Shown here: piece by piece, positions 25,790 to 34,662 of the stretch
How positions within the stretch are numbered: position 1 is the stretch's first letter
How the letters are laid out: every line of letters starts with the position of its first letter
Origin: Devosia indica
GTDB lineage: Bacteria; Pseudomonadota; Alphaproteobacteria; Rhizobiales; Devosiaceae
Assembly (NCBI RefSeq): GCF_003056405.1
Contig: NZ_PYVZ01000020.1
Coordinates: 31,272-95,271, forward strand
Reading direction: 5' to 3'
DNA: 64,000 nt
Program-made: the position numbers and the translations under genes
The notes under the pieces: generated by a model
The model's database searches: none
The model's input: only the letters and a program-made list of their open reading frames with translations
What the model was told of the DNA's origin: nothing

Positions 25790-25995
25790 GGCACTCCCCT
25801 TTCGTGCCGCCCAGCCTATGGCAAAATCCTTAAGGCAATACCCAGATCCGGTGTCGGCCGCCCCCCGCCGATCCATCCAATTTGAACCAAATCCTAACCA
25901 TGTGATCAGCCATGCGTCCTCCGCATGCAACGATCCGCCACGCCAGCGCTTCCTCTTCCAAGCTTTCCCCGTAACCGCGTATGGAGGCCAACCAA

Positions 25996-26364
25996 ATGTC
26001 CAACGCTTTGCGCATTCTGGCCGTTGAAGATCAGCCGCTCCTGCTGCTCGATCTGGCCGATCAATTGACCCAATGCGGCCACGACGTCCTGACGGCCGGC
26101 AGCGCCCGAACGGCTGCGCGCCTGCTCGACGCCCGCATCGACGCTCTGATTACCGATATCGAACTCGGCGACGGCCCCGATGGCCTTGCCTTGGCACGCC
26201 TCGCCGCTCAGGGCCGGCCTGGTCTGCCCATCATCGTCGTCTCCGGCGGCGTGCGGCCCATGCCTGCCGATCTGCCGCCCGGGGCCGTGTTCATCCCCAA
26301 ACCCTATGCGGTCAACGCCATCCTGTCCGCGCTGCAACGGAATTCCTTATCGCGCGCTGCATGA
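25996..26364 (+). CDS. single-domain response regulator (CheY-like receiver)
   Basis: A 122-residue receiver domain with no output domain. The ATG at 25996 has GGAGG 7 bp before it and is preferred to the one at 25981. The acidic pocket is Glu11/Asp12 (AVEDQP), the phospho-acceptor is Asp54 (DALITDIELGDG), and the conserved Lys is in FIPKPYAVNAIL. The Ser of VVSGG corresponds to the switch Thr/Ser. Divergent placement next to an HD-GYP protein suggests a role in c-di-GMP signalling, but the cognate kinase is not in the window. Confidence 0.9.
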   Translation: MSNALRILAVEDQPLLLLDLADQLTQCGHDVLTAGSARTAARLLDARIDALITDIELGDGPDGLALARLAAQGRPGLPIIVVSGGVRPMPADLPPGAVFIPKPYAVNAILSALQRNSLSRAA

Positions 26365-26390
26365 AAAAAGCCCCGGCATGAACCGGGGCT
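26364..26390 (-). terminator. intrinsic terminator of the small lipoprotein gene
   Basis: AGCCCCGG and CCGGGGCT (26369-26376 with 26383-26390) form a perfect 8-bp stem over a 6-nt loop. On the minus strand it is followed by a six-T run. It lies between two convergent genes and may also slow plus-strand transcripts. Confidence 0.85.
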
Positions 26391-26410
26391 CCTACTGATG
26401 GATTGGACGC

Positions 26411-26548
26411 CTATTGGCTGGCGGGGGCATCGGTTGCGGGCGCCTCTGTCGTTGAGCCGGCCGCATCGGCTGGTGGTGGGGCGTCACCGCAGGCAGCAAG
26501 TATCAGGCCGGTTGCAACGGCAATCGCGGCAAGTCGCAGATTCTTCAT
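26411..26548 (-). CDS. small lipoprotein, 45 residues
   Basis: A short gene, starting MKNLRLAAIAVATGLILAAC. The lipobox LAAC places the lipidated Cys at residue 20. The mature part is only 25 residues, rich in A, P, T and D (GDAPPPADAAGSTTEAPATD). A GAGG lies 5 bp before the ATG and an intrinsic terminator follows the stop, so the whole transcription unit is complete. Such entericidin-like or orphan lipoproteins are common, but I see no specific family signature. Confidence 0.75.
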   Translation of the reverse strand: MKNLRLAAIAVATGLILAACGDAPPPADAAGSTTEAPATDAPASQ

Positions 26549-26783
26549 TTCAACCTCTGTGTTCGTCTCCGATCCGATTTGGATCACGGCAATGTGAGGC
26601 CAAGAACAGGGCGGACCTATGGCCGCTCTTGGGCCTTTTGGCGGCGAGTGGCTCGAGCGGCGGGAACGAGCCCGAAGCCTGAGTTGATGACGTCCCGTTG
26701 CCAGAGATGGCCCGCCTGCGTCCTGTCACACGCCCGTTGCCGCCTGCCGCTATCCTGCCGGCCGTCTCAACTGCCGGACCGAC

Positions 26784-27383
26784 ATGGACATTCTCAACGA
26801 TATCGTCCTGCCCCTTGCAACCTCCCCCTGGGTCTATCTGGTCGCCCTGTTGCTGGTCGTGCTCGACGGGGTCTTTCCTGTCTTTCCTAGTGAAGTGGTC
26901 GTGGTCGGCCTGGCGGCGCTTGCCGCTTCCAATGCTGTCCCGGACATTATCCTGTTGCTGCTGACCGCCTCGCTCGGCGCCATGCTGGGCGACAGCCTGA
27001 CCTATGCACTGGGCCGTCTTGTCGGCGTTCGCCGCCTTCAAGCCACCCGCTTTCGCCCCCTGGCCCGCCTGCTGCGCTGGGCCAGCCGGCGCCTGGGGCC
27101 GCGTGCCGGCATGGTGGTGCTCACTGCCCGCTTCATTCCCTTTGCCCGCCTGGCCGTCAATCTCACCGCCGGCAGCACCGGCTTTGCCTATGCACGCTTC
27201 GCTCCATTCTGCTTCATCGCCGGTGTGGTCTGGGCCGCCTATAACGTCACCATGGGCTATCTCGCCGGACAATGGTTCCACGACCAGCCGCTGCTGGGCA
27301 TGGCTCTGGCCATCCTGCTCGCGGTGCTAATCGGGCTTCTGCTCGATCGCTTCGGCGCCCGTCGCCGCCGTTCTGCAGCCTGA
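26784..27383 (+). CDS. DedA family membrane protein (VTT domain)
   Basis: A 199-residue membrane protein of the DedA/SNARE-associated superfamily, linked to undecaprenyl-phosphate and lipid transport. Motifs are the N-terminal VFPVFPSEVVVVGLAALAAS (the family's G-x-x-x-P-E-type re-entrant loop), LGDSLTYALGRLVG, and the second re-entrant loop VVLTARFIPFARLAVNLTAGSTG, followed by a GVVWAAYNVTMGYLAG helix. The 235 bp upstream of it (26549-26783) hold no other gene that I can see. The specific lipid is not deducible. Confidence 0.85.
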   Translation: MDILNDIVLPLATSPWVYLVALLLVVLDGVFPVFPSEVVVVGLAALAASNAVPDIILLLLTASLGAMLGDSLTYALGRLVGVRRLQATRFRPLARLLRWASRRLGPRAGMVVLTARFIPFARLAVNLTAGSTGFAYARFAPFCFIAGVVWAAYNVTMGYLAGQWFHDQPLLGMALAILLAVLIGLLLDRFGARRRRSAA

Positions 27384-27451
27384 ACCGATCGCTTTGTGGG
27401 AACGGTCACGGGCGTCAGACGTTTATCTCTCACACCACCAAGGAGATGAAA

Positions 27452-27652
27452 ATGGACTGGAATCGCATTGAAGGCAGTTGGAAGCAGTTCACGGGCAAGG
27501 CCAAGGAACAGTGGGGCAAGCTGACCGATGACGATATCGCCCAGATCAACGGCAACCGCGAGCAGCTCGAAGGCAAGCTTCAGGAGCGCTACGGCAAGAC
27601 CAAGGACGAGGTCCGCAAGGAAGTCGATGATTGGTCGAGCCGCGTGAACTAG
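27452..27652 (+). CDS. CsbD family stress protein
   Basis: A 66-residue CsbD-like protein, small, hydrophilic and helical, usually induced by general stress. AAGGAG sits 6 bp before the ATG at 27452. The whole protein fits the family: [60 protein letters not shown]. It is followed directly by a strong intrinsic terminator, so it forms its own short transcript. Confidence 0.92.
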   Translation: MDWNRIEGSWKQFTGKAKEQWGKLTDDDIAQINGNREQLEGKLQERYGKTKDEVRKEVDDWSSRVN

Positions 27653-27670
27653 GCGGCCAGCCGCCCTCTC

Positions 27671-27699
27671 AAAAGCCCGGTCATTGACCGGGCTTTTTT
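27671..27699 (+). terminator. intrinsic terminator of csbD-like gene
   Basis: AAAAGCCCGGTC (27671-27682) pairs with GACCGGGCTTTT (27686-27697) over a tight loop, ending in TTTTTT. It is 19 bp after the CsbD stop. Confidence 0.9.
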
Positions 27700-27755
27700 G
27701 TGCCTCCATCCATGCTAGCTTCGGCCCATCGGCACCAATCGATCTGGACACAGCC

Positions 27756-28115
27756 ATGGCCGGACACCGCATCTTTTCCACCAGCGTCGCCAGCGTCTAT
27801 CCGCTCTATATCGCCAAGGCGGAGAAGAAGGGGCGCTCCAAGGCCGAGGTCGATGAAATCTTCCGCTGGCTCACCGGCCACGATCAGGCCTCGCTCGAAG
27901 CCGAACTGGCCAGCAAGACCACCTTCGAAGACTTCTTCGCCAACGCCCCAGAGCTCAACCCCAACCGCGCCCTCATCACCGGCGTCGTCTGCGGCATCCG
28001 CGTTGAAACCATCGAAGACCCCCTGATGCGCGAACTGCGCTATCTCGACAAGCTGGTGGACGAACTGGCGAAGGGAAAGAAGATGGAAAAGATATTGCGC
28101 CGGCCCGCGCCATAG
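27756..28115 (+). CDS. DUF2200 family protein
   Basis: A 119-residue cytosolic protein matching DUF2200 throughout: [67 protein letters not shown] and [21 protein letters not shown]. The family has no known activity. I start at the ATG at 27756; the longer frame runs through the csbD terminator. Confidence 0.9.
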   Translation: MAGHRIFSTSVASVYPLYIAKAEKKGRSKAEVDEIFRWLTGHDQASLEAELASKTTFEDFFANAPELNPNRALITGVVCGIRVETIEDPLMRELRYLDKLVDELAKGKKMEKILRRPAP

Positions 28116-28227
28116 TCGGGGCTGCCTCACTGGCCGTTTCACTTCGCCACGAGCATGCCTACATATTGGCAAAGCCAGGCTGCGTCGGGCAGCGGCCTTC
28201 ATGTCGTCGTCAGCAGGAGAGTGTTCA

Positions 28228-28710
28228 GTGAGCGTAGCCTTTACCAAGGAAGACAGCGCCGAGACGGCCGCCGAAACCATGCTGCCGGAAAAACCCGTTC
28301 CCCCGGGCCCCAATCTCGTGACCGCCAATGGGCTGGCCGAACTGCAGCGTCAACTGGCCAAGGCCAGTGCCGCCTATGAAACCGCCCTCGCCATCGAAGA
28401 CATCAACGAACGCCGCCGCCATTCCGCCAATCCATACCGCGACCTGCGTTACCTCAACGAACGCCTCCGCACCGCCCAACTCGTGCCGCCGCCTGAAAGC
28501 AACGACATCGTCGCCTTCGGCTCCCGCGTCACCATCGAACGCGACGACGGCCGCACCCAGACCTACACCATCGTCGGCGAAGACGAAGCCGACCCCAAAT
28601 CCGGCACGCTCTCCTTCGCCTCGCCCCTGGCGCGGGCGCTGATGGGTAAGGGCGTGGGTGACGTGGCGGTGTTGGGCGAGGCAGAGGTGGAGATTGTCGG
28701 GATTGGGTGA
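28228..28710 (+). CDS. GreA/GreB-like transcription factor with altered coiled-coil tip
   Basis: A 160-residue relative of transcript-cleavage factors. The GTG at 28228 has AGGAG 8 bp upstream and is favoured over the ATG at 28201. The N-terminal helices (LVTANGLAELQRQLAKA...YRDLRYLNERLRTAQ) resemble the Gre coiled coil. The C-terminal domain is FKBP-like (VAFGSRVTIERDDG, TIVGEDEADPKSGTLSFASPLARALMGKGVGD). The acidic tip that reactivates backtracked polymerase (DLSENAEY in GreA) is replaced by INERRRHSANPY, so cleavage stimulation is doubtful. It may be a Gre-like regulator of the secondary channel. The true greA is at 39.9 kb. Confidence 0.82.
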   Translation: MSVAFTKEDSAETAAETMLPEKPVPPGPNLVTANGLAELQRQLAKASAAYETALAIEDINERRRHSANPYRDLRYLNERLRTAQLVPPPESNDIVAFGSRVTIERDDGRTQTYTIVGEDEADPKSGTLSFASPLARALMGKGVGDVAVLGEAEVEIVGIG

Positions 28711-28745
28711 GTGGAATGGCCACCACATCTACCACCCCACTGCGC

Positions 28746-28884
28746 GTCACCCTCGGGCTTGACCCGAGGGCTCTTCACTTGGCGCGTCAGCGCACGCGCC
28801 AACAACATCATTTGGGCGTCCATGATTGCGGCCCCCTAGATGCCATCTGAAGTACAGAGCCCTCGGGTCAAGCCCGAGGGTGAC
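28746..28884. repeat. perfect 29-bp inverted repeat pair of a dispersed palindrome
   Basis: 28746-28774 and 28856-28884 are exact reverse complements of each other. Each is itself nearly palindromic around CCTCGGGCTTGACCCGAGG. A further copy is at 63.72 kb. The 81 bp between the arms have no reading frame of note. Copies of this type are scattered in genomes of related bacteria, and their role is unknown. Confidence 0.8.
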
Positions 28885-28914
28885 GACCAGTGTGCGGGGC
28901 GACATAGAGACAAG

Positions 28915-29003
28915 ACGAATCCCCCTCTTCACCTCCCCCTGAACAGGGGGAGGTAGCGACGCTAGGCCCAAAGGGCCGTAGCAGAGCTAGGTGGGGGTGT
29001 TTC
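28915..29003 (+). repeat. dispersed intergenic repeat, copy C
   Basis: A CCTCCCCCTG/CAGGGGGAGG palindrome is followed by the tail 'GCTAGGCCCAAAGGGCC...GCTAGGTGGGGGT'. The tail parallels those at 4568, 33672 and 42634. It ends about 120 bp before the DUF3800 gene. Confidence 0.7.
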
Positions 29004-29123
29004 GCACACGACCTGCCTCGCGAGAAGTGTCCAAGCCATGCCGCTGGCGCTGCCTCTCTAGGGCATCCCGAATGTCAGGACGGGGAAGTTCCACCCTACT
29101 GCCTTTGTGCGGTACTTTACTGC

Positions 29124-30131
29124 ATGCACATATTCATCGACGAGTCGGGCACGTTTGCGCTTTCCACGAAACCAGCAAGCATTTCAGCGGTCGGTAGCCT
29201 GACAATTCCCGATCATAGTATGCGTGGATTCGAGAAACTGTATGGGCGTATCCGACGTACGCTGCCTAAATCCGATGGTCAGGTGAAAGGGCGATTGCTG
29301 GGCGAAAAAGAAGTTGGCGAAGTTGTGGAAGTGCTGCGCAAGATTGGAGGCATCTTCGAGGTCGTCTTGATCGACCTCGCGATGCATTCCCTCGAACAAC
29401 TTGAAGCCCATCGCGCTAGACAGGCCGTCGCAATCACCGCCCATCTGACTGATGAACACCACCCAGACTTCAAGCACACGGTATGGAACCTGCGTAGCGA
29501 CTTAGAGCGGATGCCGATTCAACTATATGTGCAAGCGGTCGCGATGGAAAATCTAGTATATCACACAATTAATAACGCGCAGACGTACTACGCTTTTAGA
29601 AGTCCGGCGGAACTAAAAAACTACCACTGGATCGTTGACGCGAAGCACAATGGGAGCAAAATTACCCCGTGGGAAGACTGGTGGCGCACAGCCACACTAC
29701 CTATGCTGGCGTCGCACACATTCCGGGCGCCTTTCATGCAGGTAGAGGGAGGTGACTATAGTGGCCTCGCTCGGTTCAGAACGACTGTGAGCGATTGGAA
29801 GCGACAGTTCGCTCCCACTTCAACCCCAGGCGAGTTTTTTGACCTTCGTCTCTTGATGGATGAGAGTTTTCGATTCTCGGATGAGAGCGAGTTCGGACTT
29901 GAAGCGGTCGACATACTCGTCAACGCAATGCGACGGTCCCTGGCCGGGAACTTTACTCGCGAAGGCTGGCTGAAGTTAAGCCAACTGATGATCAATCGTG
30001 TTCCACACTGTTTTCAGTTCATTCGACTAAATGAAGGCCCCCTGCCCCAGTCACCTGCCTACGTATCTGTGCTCAAAGATTTTAAGCGTGGTGGACGATC
30101 TATGCTGCCTCCTCGCCACTATCTTGAGTGA
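29124..30131 (+). CDS. DUF3800 domain-containing protein
   Basis: A 335-residue protein of the DUF3800 family, recognised by the N-terminal MHIFIDESGTF and the later EAVDILVNAMRRSL, with acidic residues spaced as in RNase H-like folds. The function of the family is unproven. Members are frequent in mobile and defence regions. The gene is clearly less GC-rich than its neighbours, with many A/T-ending codons. It is flanked by dispersed repeats on its left side and inserted between housekeeping genes, all of which suggest horizontal acquisition. It has no companion toxin, nuclease or phage gene here, so I do not call it a defence system. Confidence 0.82.
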   Translation: MHIFIDESGTFALSTKPASISAVGSLTIPDHSMRGFEKLYGRIRRTLPKSDGQVKGRLLGEKEVGEVVEVLRKIGGIFEVVLIDLAMHSLEQLEAHRARQAVAITAHLTDEHHPDFKHTVWNLRSDLERMPIQLYVQAVAMENLVYHTINNAQTYYAFRSPAELKNYHWIVDAKHNGSKITPWEDWWRTATLPMLASHTFRAPFMQVEGGDYSGLARFRTTVSDWKRQFAPTSTPGEFFDLRLLMDESFRFSDESEFGLEAVDILVNAMRRSLAGNFTREGWLKLSQLMINRVPHCFQFIRLNEGPLPQSPAYVSVLKDFKRGGRSMLPPRHYLE

Positions 30132-30315
30132 GGTCCGCCCACCCCCTTCCCTTTCCCCTCCTCTTCCGCTAAACCGCCCGCTTAACCACCATGTTCGGTC
30201 TTTTCCCCTGCGGCGCAGTGCTCAACTGCAGCGCGGGTTTCGTGCGGACGGGTGTGTCCGGGCGATTCTCTCCCTCGTCCGGCAGTCAAGTTGAACGAGC
30301 CAGAGCGAGCCCCGA

Positions 30316-33300
30316 ATGCCAAAGCGTACCGACATCAAATCGATCCTCATCATCGGTGCGGGCCCGATCATTATCGGGCAGGCCTGCGAGTTCGACTATT
30401 CGGGCACCCAGGCCTGCAAGGCACTCAGGGAAGAGGGGTACCGGATCATTCTGGTGAACTCCAATCCGGCGACGATCATGACCGATCCGGACCTGGCCGA
30501 CGCCACCTATATGGAGCCGATCACCCCCGAGGTCGTCGCCAAGATCATCGAGAAGGAGCGCCCCGACGCGCTGCTCCCCACCATGGGCGGCCAGACCGCG
30601 CTCAACTGTGCCCTCTCGCTGCGCAAGATGGGCGTGCTCGAAAAATACAATGTCGAGATGATCGGCGCCACTGCCGAGGCCATCGACAAGGCCGAAGATC
30701 GCGAGCTGTTCCGCGATGCCATGAAGAAGATCGGGCTCGAAACCCCGCGCTCCATGCTTGCCCACAACACCATCGAAGCCCTGCAGGCGCTCGAAGTGAT
30801 CGGCCTGCCCGCCATCATTCGCCCAAGTTTCACCCTGGGCGGCACCGGCGGCGGCATCGCCTATAACCGCGAGGAATACCTCGCCATCTGCGAAAGCGGC
30901 ATCGACGCCTCGCCCACCAATGAAGTGCTGGTCGAGGAAAGCGTGCTCGGCTGGAAGGAATACGAGATGGAGGTTGTCCGTGACAAAAAGGACAACTGCA
31001 TCATCGTCTGCTCGATCGAGAATATCGACCCGATGGGCGTCCATACCGGCGACTCCATCACCGTCGCTCCGGCCCTGACGCTGACCGACAAGGAATACCA
31101 GATCATGCGCGACGCCTCTTTGGCAGTGCTGCGCGAGATCGGGGTGGAAACCGGCGGCTCCAACGTCCAGTTCGGCATCAACCCCAAGGACGGCCGCATG
31201 GTCGTTATCGAGATGAACCCGCGCGTCTCGCGCTCCTCGGCGCTGGCCTCCAAGGCCACCGGCTTCCCCATCGCCAAGGTCGCCGCACGTCTTGCCGTCG
31301 GCTACACCCTCGATGAACTCGAAAACGACATCACCGGCGGCGCCACCCCGGCCAGCTTCGAGCCGACCATCGATTATGTCGTCACCAAGATCCCGCGCTT
31401 TGCCTTTGAAAAATTCCCCGGCTCGGACAATCGCCTGACCACTTCCATGAAGTCGGTGGGCGAAGCCATGGCCATTGGCCGCACCTTCCAGGAATCGCTG
31501 CAAAAGGCCCTGCGCAGCCTCGAAACCGGCCTCACCGGACTGAACGAAGTCGGCATTCCCGGCCTGGGCGAAGGCGAGGACAAGAACGCCATCAAGGCGG
31601 CCCTGGGCACCGGCACACCGCAACGCCTGCTGCACGTGGCCGAGGCCATGCGCCTGGGCGTCTCCAACGAAGACATTTACGACGCCTGCAAGATCGACCC
31701 CTGGTTCATCGAGCAGATGCGCGGCATCGTCGACATGGAAGCCAAGGTCAAGGAATTCGGCCTGCCCCAGGACGCAGCCAGCCTGCGCATGCTCAAATCC
31801 ATGGGCTTCTCGGACGCGCGCCTGGCACAGTTGGCCAATCTCAAGGTCTCCGACGTGCGTAAGCTTCGCCACAGCCTCGATGTACGCCCGGCCTACAAGC
31901 GCATCGACACCTCCGCAGCCGAATTCGCTTCTCCGACCGCCTATATGTATTCGACCTATGAAACGCCCTTTGCCGGCAAGGTTGCGGACGAGTCCCGCCC
32001 CACCGACCGCAAGAAGGTCGTCATTCTCGGCGGCGGCCCTAACCGTATCGGCCAGGGCATCGAGTTCGACTATTGCTGCTGCCACGCCGCCTTCGCGCTG
32101 GCCGAGGCCGGCTATGAGACCATCATGGTCAACTGCAATCCCGAAACCGTCTCGACCGACTACGACACCTCGGACCGCCTCTATTTCGAGCCGCTGACCG
32201 AGGAAGACGTCATCGAAATCCTGCTCACCGAAAAGCAGAACGGGACGTTGCATGGTGTCATCGTGCAGTTCGGTGGCCAGACCCCGCTGAACCTGGCCGA
32301 GGCTGTGGCCAAGGCCGGCGTGCCGATTCTGGGCACCCAGCCCGAAGCCATCGACCTGGCCGAGGACCGCGACTTGTTCATGAAGCTCCTGAACAAGCTC
32401 GAACTGACCCAGCCCAAGAACGGTATTGCCTACTCACTCGAACAGGCCCGTCTCGTCGCCGAGCGCCTCGGCTACCCGCTGGTCATCCGCCCGTCCTACG
32501 TGCTGGGCGGCCGCGCCATGGCCATCGTTCATTCCGCCAGCGAATTCGAGCGTTATGTGCAGGACACGCTGACCGGCCTCGTCCCGCCCGATATTCTCCA
32601 GCGCTATCCCAACGACAAGACCGGCCAGATCAACTCGGTCCTGTCGGACAACCCGCTGCTGTTCGACGCCTATCTCTCCGGCGCCACCGAAATCGACGTC
32701 GATTGCCTGTGCGATGGCAAGGACGTGTTCGTGGCCGGCATCATGGAGCATATCGAGGAAGCCGGCATTCACTCAGGTGACTCGGCCTGTTCCCTGCCCC
32801 CGCGCACCCTGCCGCCCGCCATCATCGACGAGCTCAAGCGCCAGACCCGTGAACTGGCCTTCGCCCTCAAGGTCGGTGGCCTGATGAACGTGCAGTTCGC
32901 CTATAAGGACGACACGATCTACCTCATCGAGGTCAATCCGCGCGCCTCGCGCACCGTGCCTTTCGTGGCCAAGGTCATCGGCGAACCCATCGCCAAGATC
33001 GCCAGCCGCGTCATGGCCGGCGAGAGCCTGGCCAGCTTCAATCTGGTGGAAAAGCAACTCAAGCACATCGCCGTCAAGGAAGCCGTCTTCCCGTTCAACC
33101 GCTTCCCCGGCGTCGACACCGTACTCGGCCCGGAAATGAAGTCGACCGGCGAAGTCATTGGCCTCGACACCGATTTCGCCATGGCCTTCGCGAAGTCGCA
33201 GATGGGCGCCGGCCAGAAGGTTCCGACCTCGGGCAAGGCGTTCATCTCGGTGCGCGACAGCGACAAGCCCGATATTGTCGATATGGCCCGCCATCTCGTC

Positions 33301-33627
33301 GAAGCCGGTTTCGAAATCCTCGCCACCGGCGGCACTCAGCGCTATCTGGTCGATAACAACGTCGCGGCCACCAAGATCAACAAGGTGCTCGAGGGCCGTC
33401 CGCACATCGTCGACTCGATGAAAAATGGCGGCGTGCAGCTGGTCATCAACACCACCGATGGTCTCAAATCGATCTCCGACAGCCGCGACATCCGCCGCAC
33501 CGCACTCCTGTCCAAGATCCCCTACTACACCACTATCGACGGCGCCCTCGCGGCCGTCGAAGGGATCATCGCCCTCAAGCAGGGCAGCCTCCAGGTCCGC
33601 GCCCTGCAGGACTATTTCGCGGCCTAG
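30316..33627 (+). CDS. carB: carbamoyl-phosphate synthase large subunit
   Basis: A 1103-residue synthetase subunit that makes carbamoyl phosphate from bicarbonate, ATP and CarA-derived ammonia. It contains the duplicated ATP-grasp halves: [20 protein letters not shown] starting the first and [21 protein letters not shown] starting the second, with [20 protein letters not shown] and [16 protein letters not shown] at equivalent sites. The C-terminal MGS-like allosteric domain contains [22 protein letters not shown] and INTTDG. The length is slightly above the E. coli enzyme (1073). The 184-bp gap upstream is structured (TGCGGCGCAG/CTGCAGCGC) but I found no convincing regulatory element. carA is 28 kb away. 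Confidence 0.97.
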   Translation: MPKRTDIKSILIIGAGPIIIGQACEFDYSGTQACKALREEGYRIILVNSNPATIMTDPDLADATYMEPITPEVVAKIIEKERPDALLPTMGGQTALNCALSLRKMGVLEKYNVEMIGATAEAIDKAEDRELFRDAMKKIGLETPRSMLAHNTIEALQALEVIGLPAIIRPSFTLGGTGGGIAYNREEYLAICESGIDASPTNEVLVEESVLGWKEYEMEVVRDKKDNCIIVCSIENIDPMGVHTGDSITVAPALTLTDKEYQIMRDASLAVLREIGVETGGSNVQFGINPKDGRMVVIEMNPRVSRSSALASKATGFPIAKVAARLAVGYTLDELENDITGGATPASFEPTIDYVVTKIPRFAFEKFPGSDNRLTTSMKSVGEAMAIGRTFQESLQKALRSLETGLTGLNEVGIPGLGEGEDKNAIKAALGTGTPQRLLHVAEAMRLGVSNEDIYDACKIDPWFIEQMRGIVDMEAKVKEFGLPQDAASLRMLKSMGFSDARLAQLANLKVSDVRKLRHSLDVRPAYKRIDTSAAEFASPTAYMYSTYETPFAGKVADESRPTDRKKVVILGGGPNRIGQGIEFDYCCCHAAFALAEAGYETIMVNCNPETVSTDYDTSDRLYFEPLTEEDVIEILLTEKQNGTLHGVIVQFGGQTPLNLAEAVAKAGVPILGTQPEAIDLAEDRDLFMKLLNKLELTQPKNGIAYSLEQARLVAERLGYPLVIRPSYVLGGRAMAIVHSASEFERYVQDTLTGLVPPDILQRYPNDKTGQINSVLSDNPLLFDAYLSGATEIDVDCLCDGKDVFVAGIMEHIEEAGIHSGDSACSLPPRTLPPAIIDELKRQTRELAFALKVGGLMNVQFAYKDDTIYLIEVNPRASRTVPFVAKVIGEPIAKIASRVMAGESLASFNLVEKQLKHIAVKEAVFPFNRFPGVDTVLGPEMKSTGEVIGLDTDFAMAFAKSQMGAGQKVPTSGKAFISVRDSDKPDIVDMARHLVEAGFEILATGGTQRYLVDNNVAATKINKVLEGRPHIVDSMKNGGVQLVINTTDGLKSISDSRDIRRTALLSKIPYYTTIDGALAAVEGIIALKQGSLQVRALQDYFAA

Positions 33628-33639
33628 AGCCGACCCTCG

Positions 33640-33720
33640 ACCTGTCTCCTCCCCTTCTTCAGGGGGAGGAGACGTCGCTGGGCCCGAAGGGCCGCAGCAA
33701 AGCTGGGTGGGGTGTGCCCA
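33640..33720 (+). repeat. dispersed intergenic repeat, copy D
   Basis: Just after carB: a CTCCTCCCC/GGGGGAGGAG palindrome and the tail 'GGGCCCGAAGGGCC...AGCTGGGTGGGG', homologous to copies A, C and E. The rest of the gap to catB (33721-33917) shows no gene. Confidence 0.65.
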
Positions 33721-33917
33721 AAGGCTCGACACGCCCAATCAGCTCACCTAAAACCACTCCACCATGAAGTCCGCAGACCGAACCAGCGCATAGCGCTTCT
33801 GCCCGCAAATCAAGCGGGAGGAAGCGCCCTTACACCGGCCGCCGCGCCGGCGATGGCTGCTGCGCATTCGGCTCTGTGCATTTCCGCCCGCAATGGGCGC
33901 CACTTCATGGAACAATC

Positions 33918-34541
33918 ATGTCCAACTATTTTGATAGCCCTTTTCTGGGTATTCCGCTCGACCGCCAGGTCACCAATCCCAATATCGTGGTGGGCCGATA
34001 CAGCTACTACTCGGGCTACTATCACGGCCATTCCTTTGACGACTGCGCCCGCTACCTGATGACCGAGCCCGGCGTCGACCGGTTGATCGTCGGCGCCTTT
34101 TGCTCCATCGGCTCGGGCGCCGCCTTCATTATGGCCGGCAATCAGGGTCATCGGAACGATTGGGTCTCGACCTTTCCCTTCGCGTTCGTCCCCGACGCGC
34201 CAGAATTCGCCTCGGCGAACAATGCCTTTCGGCCCGCTGGTGACACCATCATCGGCAGTGATGTCTGGATCGGTTCGGAAGCCATCATCATGCCCGGCGT
34301 CACCATCGGCCACGGCGCCGTCATCGGCACCCGAGCCCTGGTGACCAAGGACGTCGAACCATACGCCATTGTCGGCGGCAATCCTGCCAAGCCGATCCGC
34401 AAACGGTTTGGCGACGCCGAGATTGCCATGCTGCTCGAATCGGCTTGGTGGGACTGGCCGATCGAACGCCTGAGCGCAGCAATACCCTTGCTGACCTCCG
34501 CGGACATCGCGGGCCTCTACGCCTTCTGGCAGAAAAACTAA
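33918..34541 (+). CDS. catB: type B chloramphenicol O-acetyltransferase (xenobiotic acetyltransferase)
   Basis: A 207-residue left-handed beta-helix acetyltransferase of the CatB/XAT group, which acetylates chloramphenicol with acetyl-CoA. It is very close to the family along its length: [92 protein letters not shown] and [15 protein letters not shown]. The catalytic-type His is in the GNQGHR segment. The start at 33918 matches the family N-terminus. Many chromosomal copies are intrinsic and may not give resistance. No integron or transposase lies next to it. Confidence 0.92.
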   Translation: MSNYFDSPFLGIPLDRQVTNPNIVVGRYSYYSGYYHGHSFDDCARYLMTEPGVDRLIVGAFCSIGSGAAFIMAGNQGHRNDWVSTFPFAFVPDAPEFASANNAFRPAGDTIIGSDVWIGSEAIIMPGVTIGHGAVIGTRALVTKDVEPYAIVGGNPAKPIRKRFGDAEIAMLLESAWWDWPIERLSAAIPLLTSADIAGLYAFWQKN

Positions 34542-34548
34542 CGCTACG

Positions 34549-34579
34549 GCGCCGGGCGGACACGAAATCCGCCCGGCGC
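34549..34579 (+). terminator. strong hairpin after catB
   Basis: A perfect 12-bp GC-rich inverted repeat (GCGCCGGGCGGA with TCCGCCCGGCGC) with a 7-nt loop starts 7 bp after the catB stop. No T-run follows, so it may work as a stability or Rho-assisted end rather than a classical intrinsic terminator. Confidence 0.55.
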
Positions 34580-34662
34580 ACCACCGCACCTCTTCCCCCT
34601 CCGCTCATCTGCCGTTCAGACTGGTCCTGCTACCAAGCCGCATCACCACTGAGGGGGACGCC

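Noticed and set aside
30286..32253. 655-residue open frame antisense to carB
   Set aside because: Same shadow effect; carB is unambiguous.
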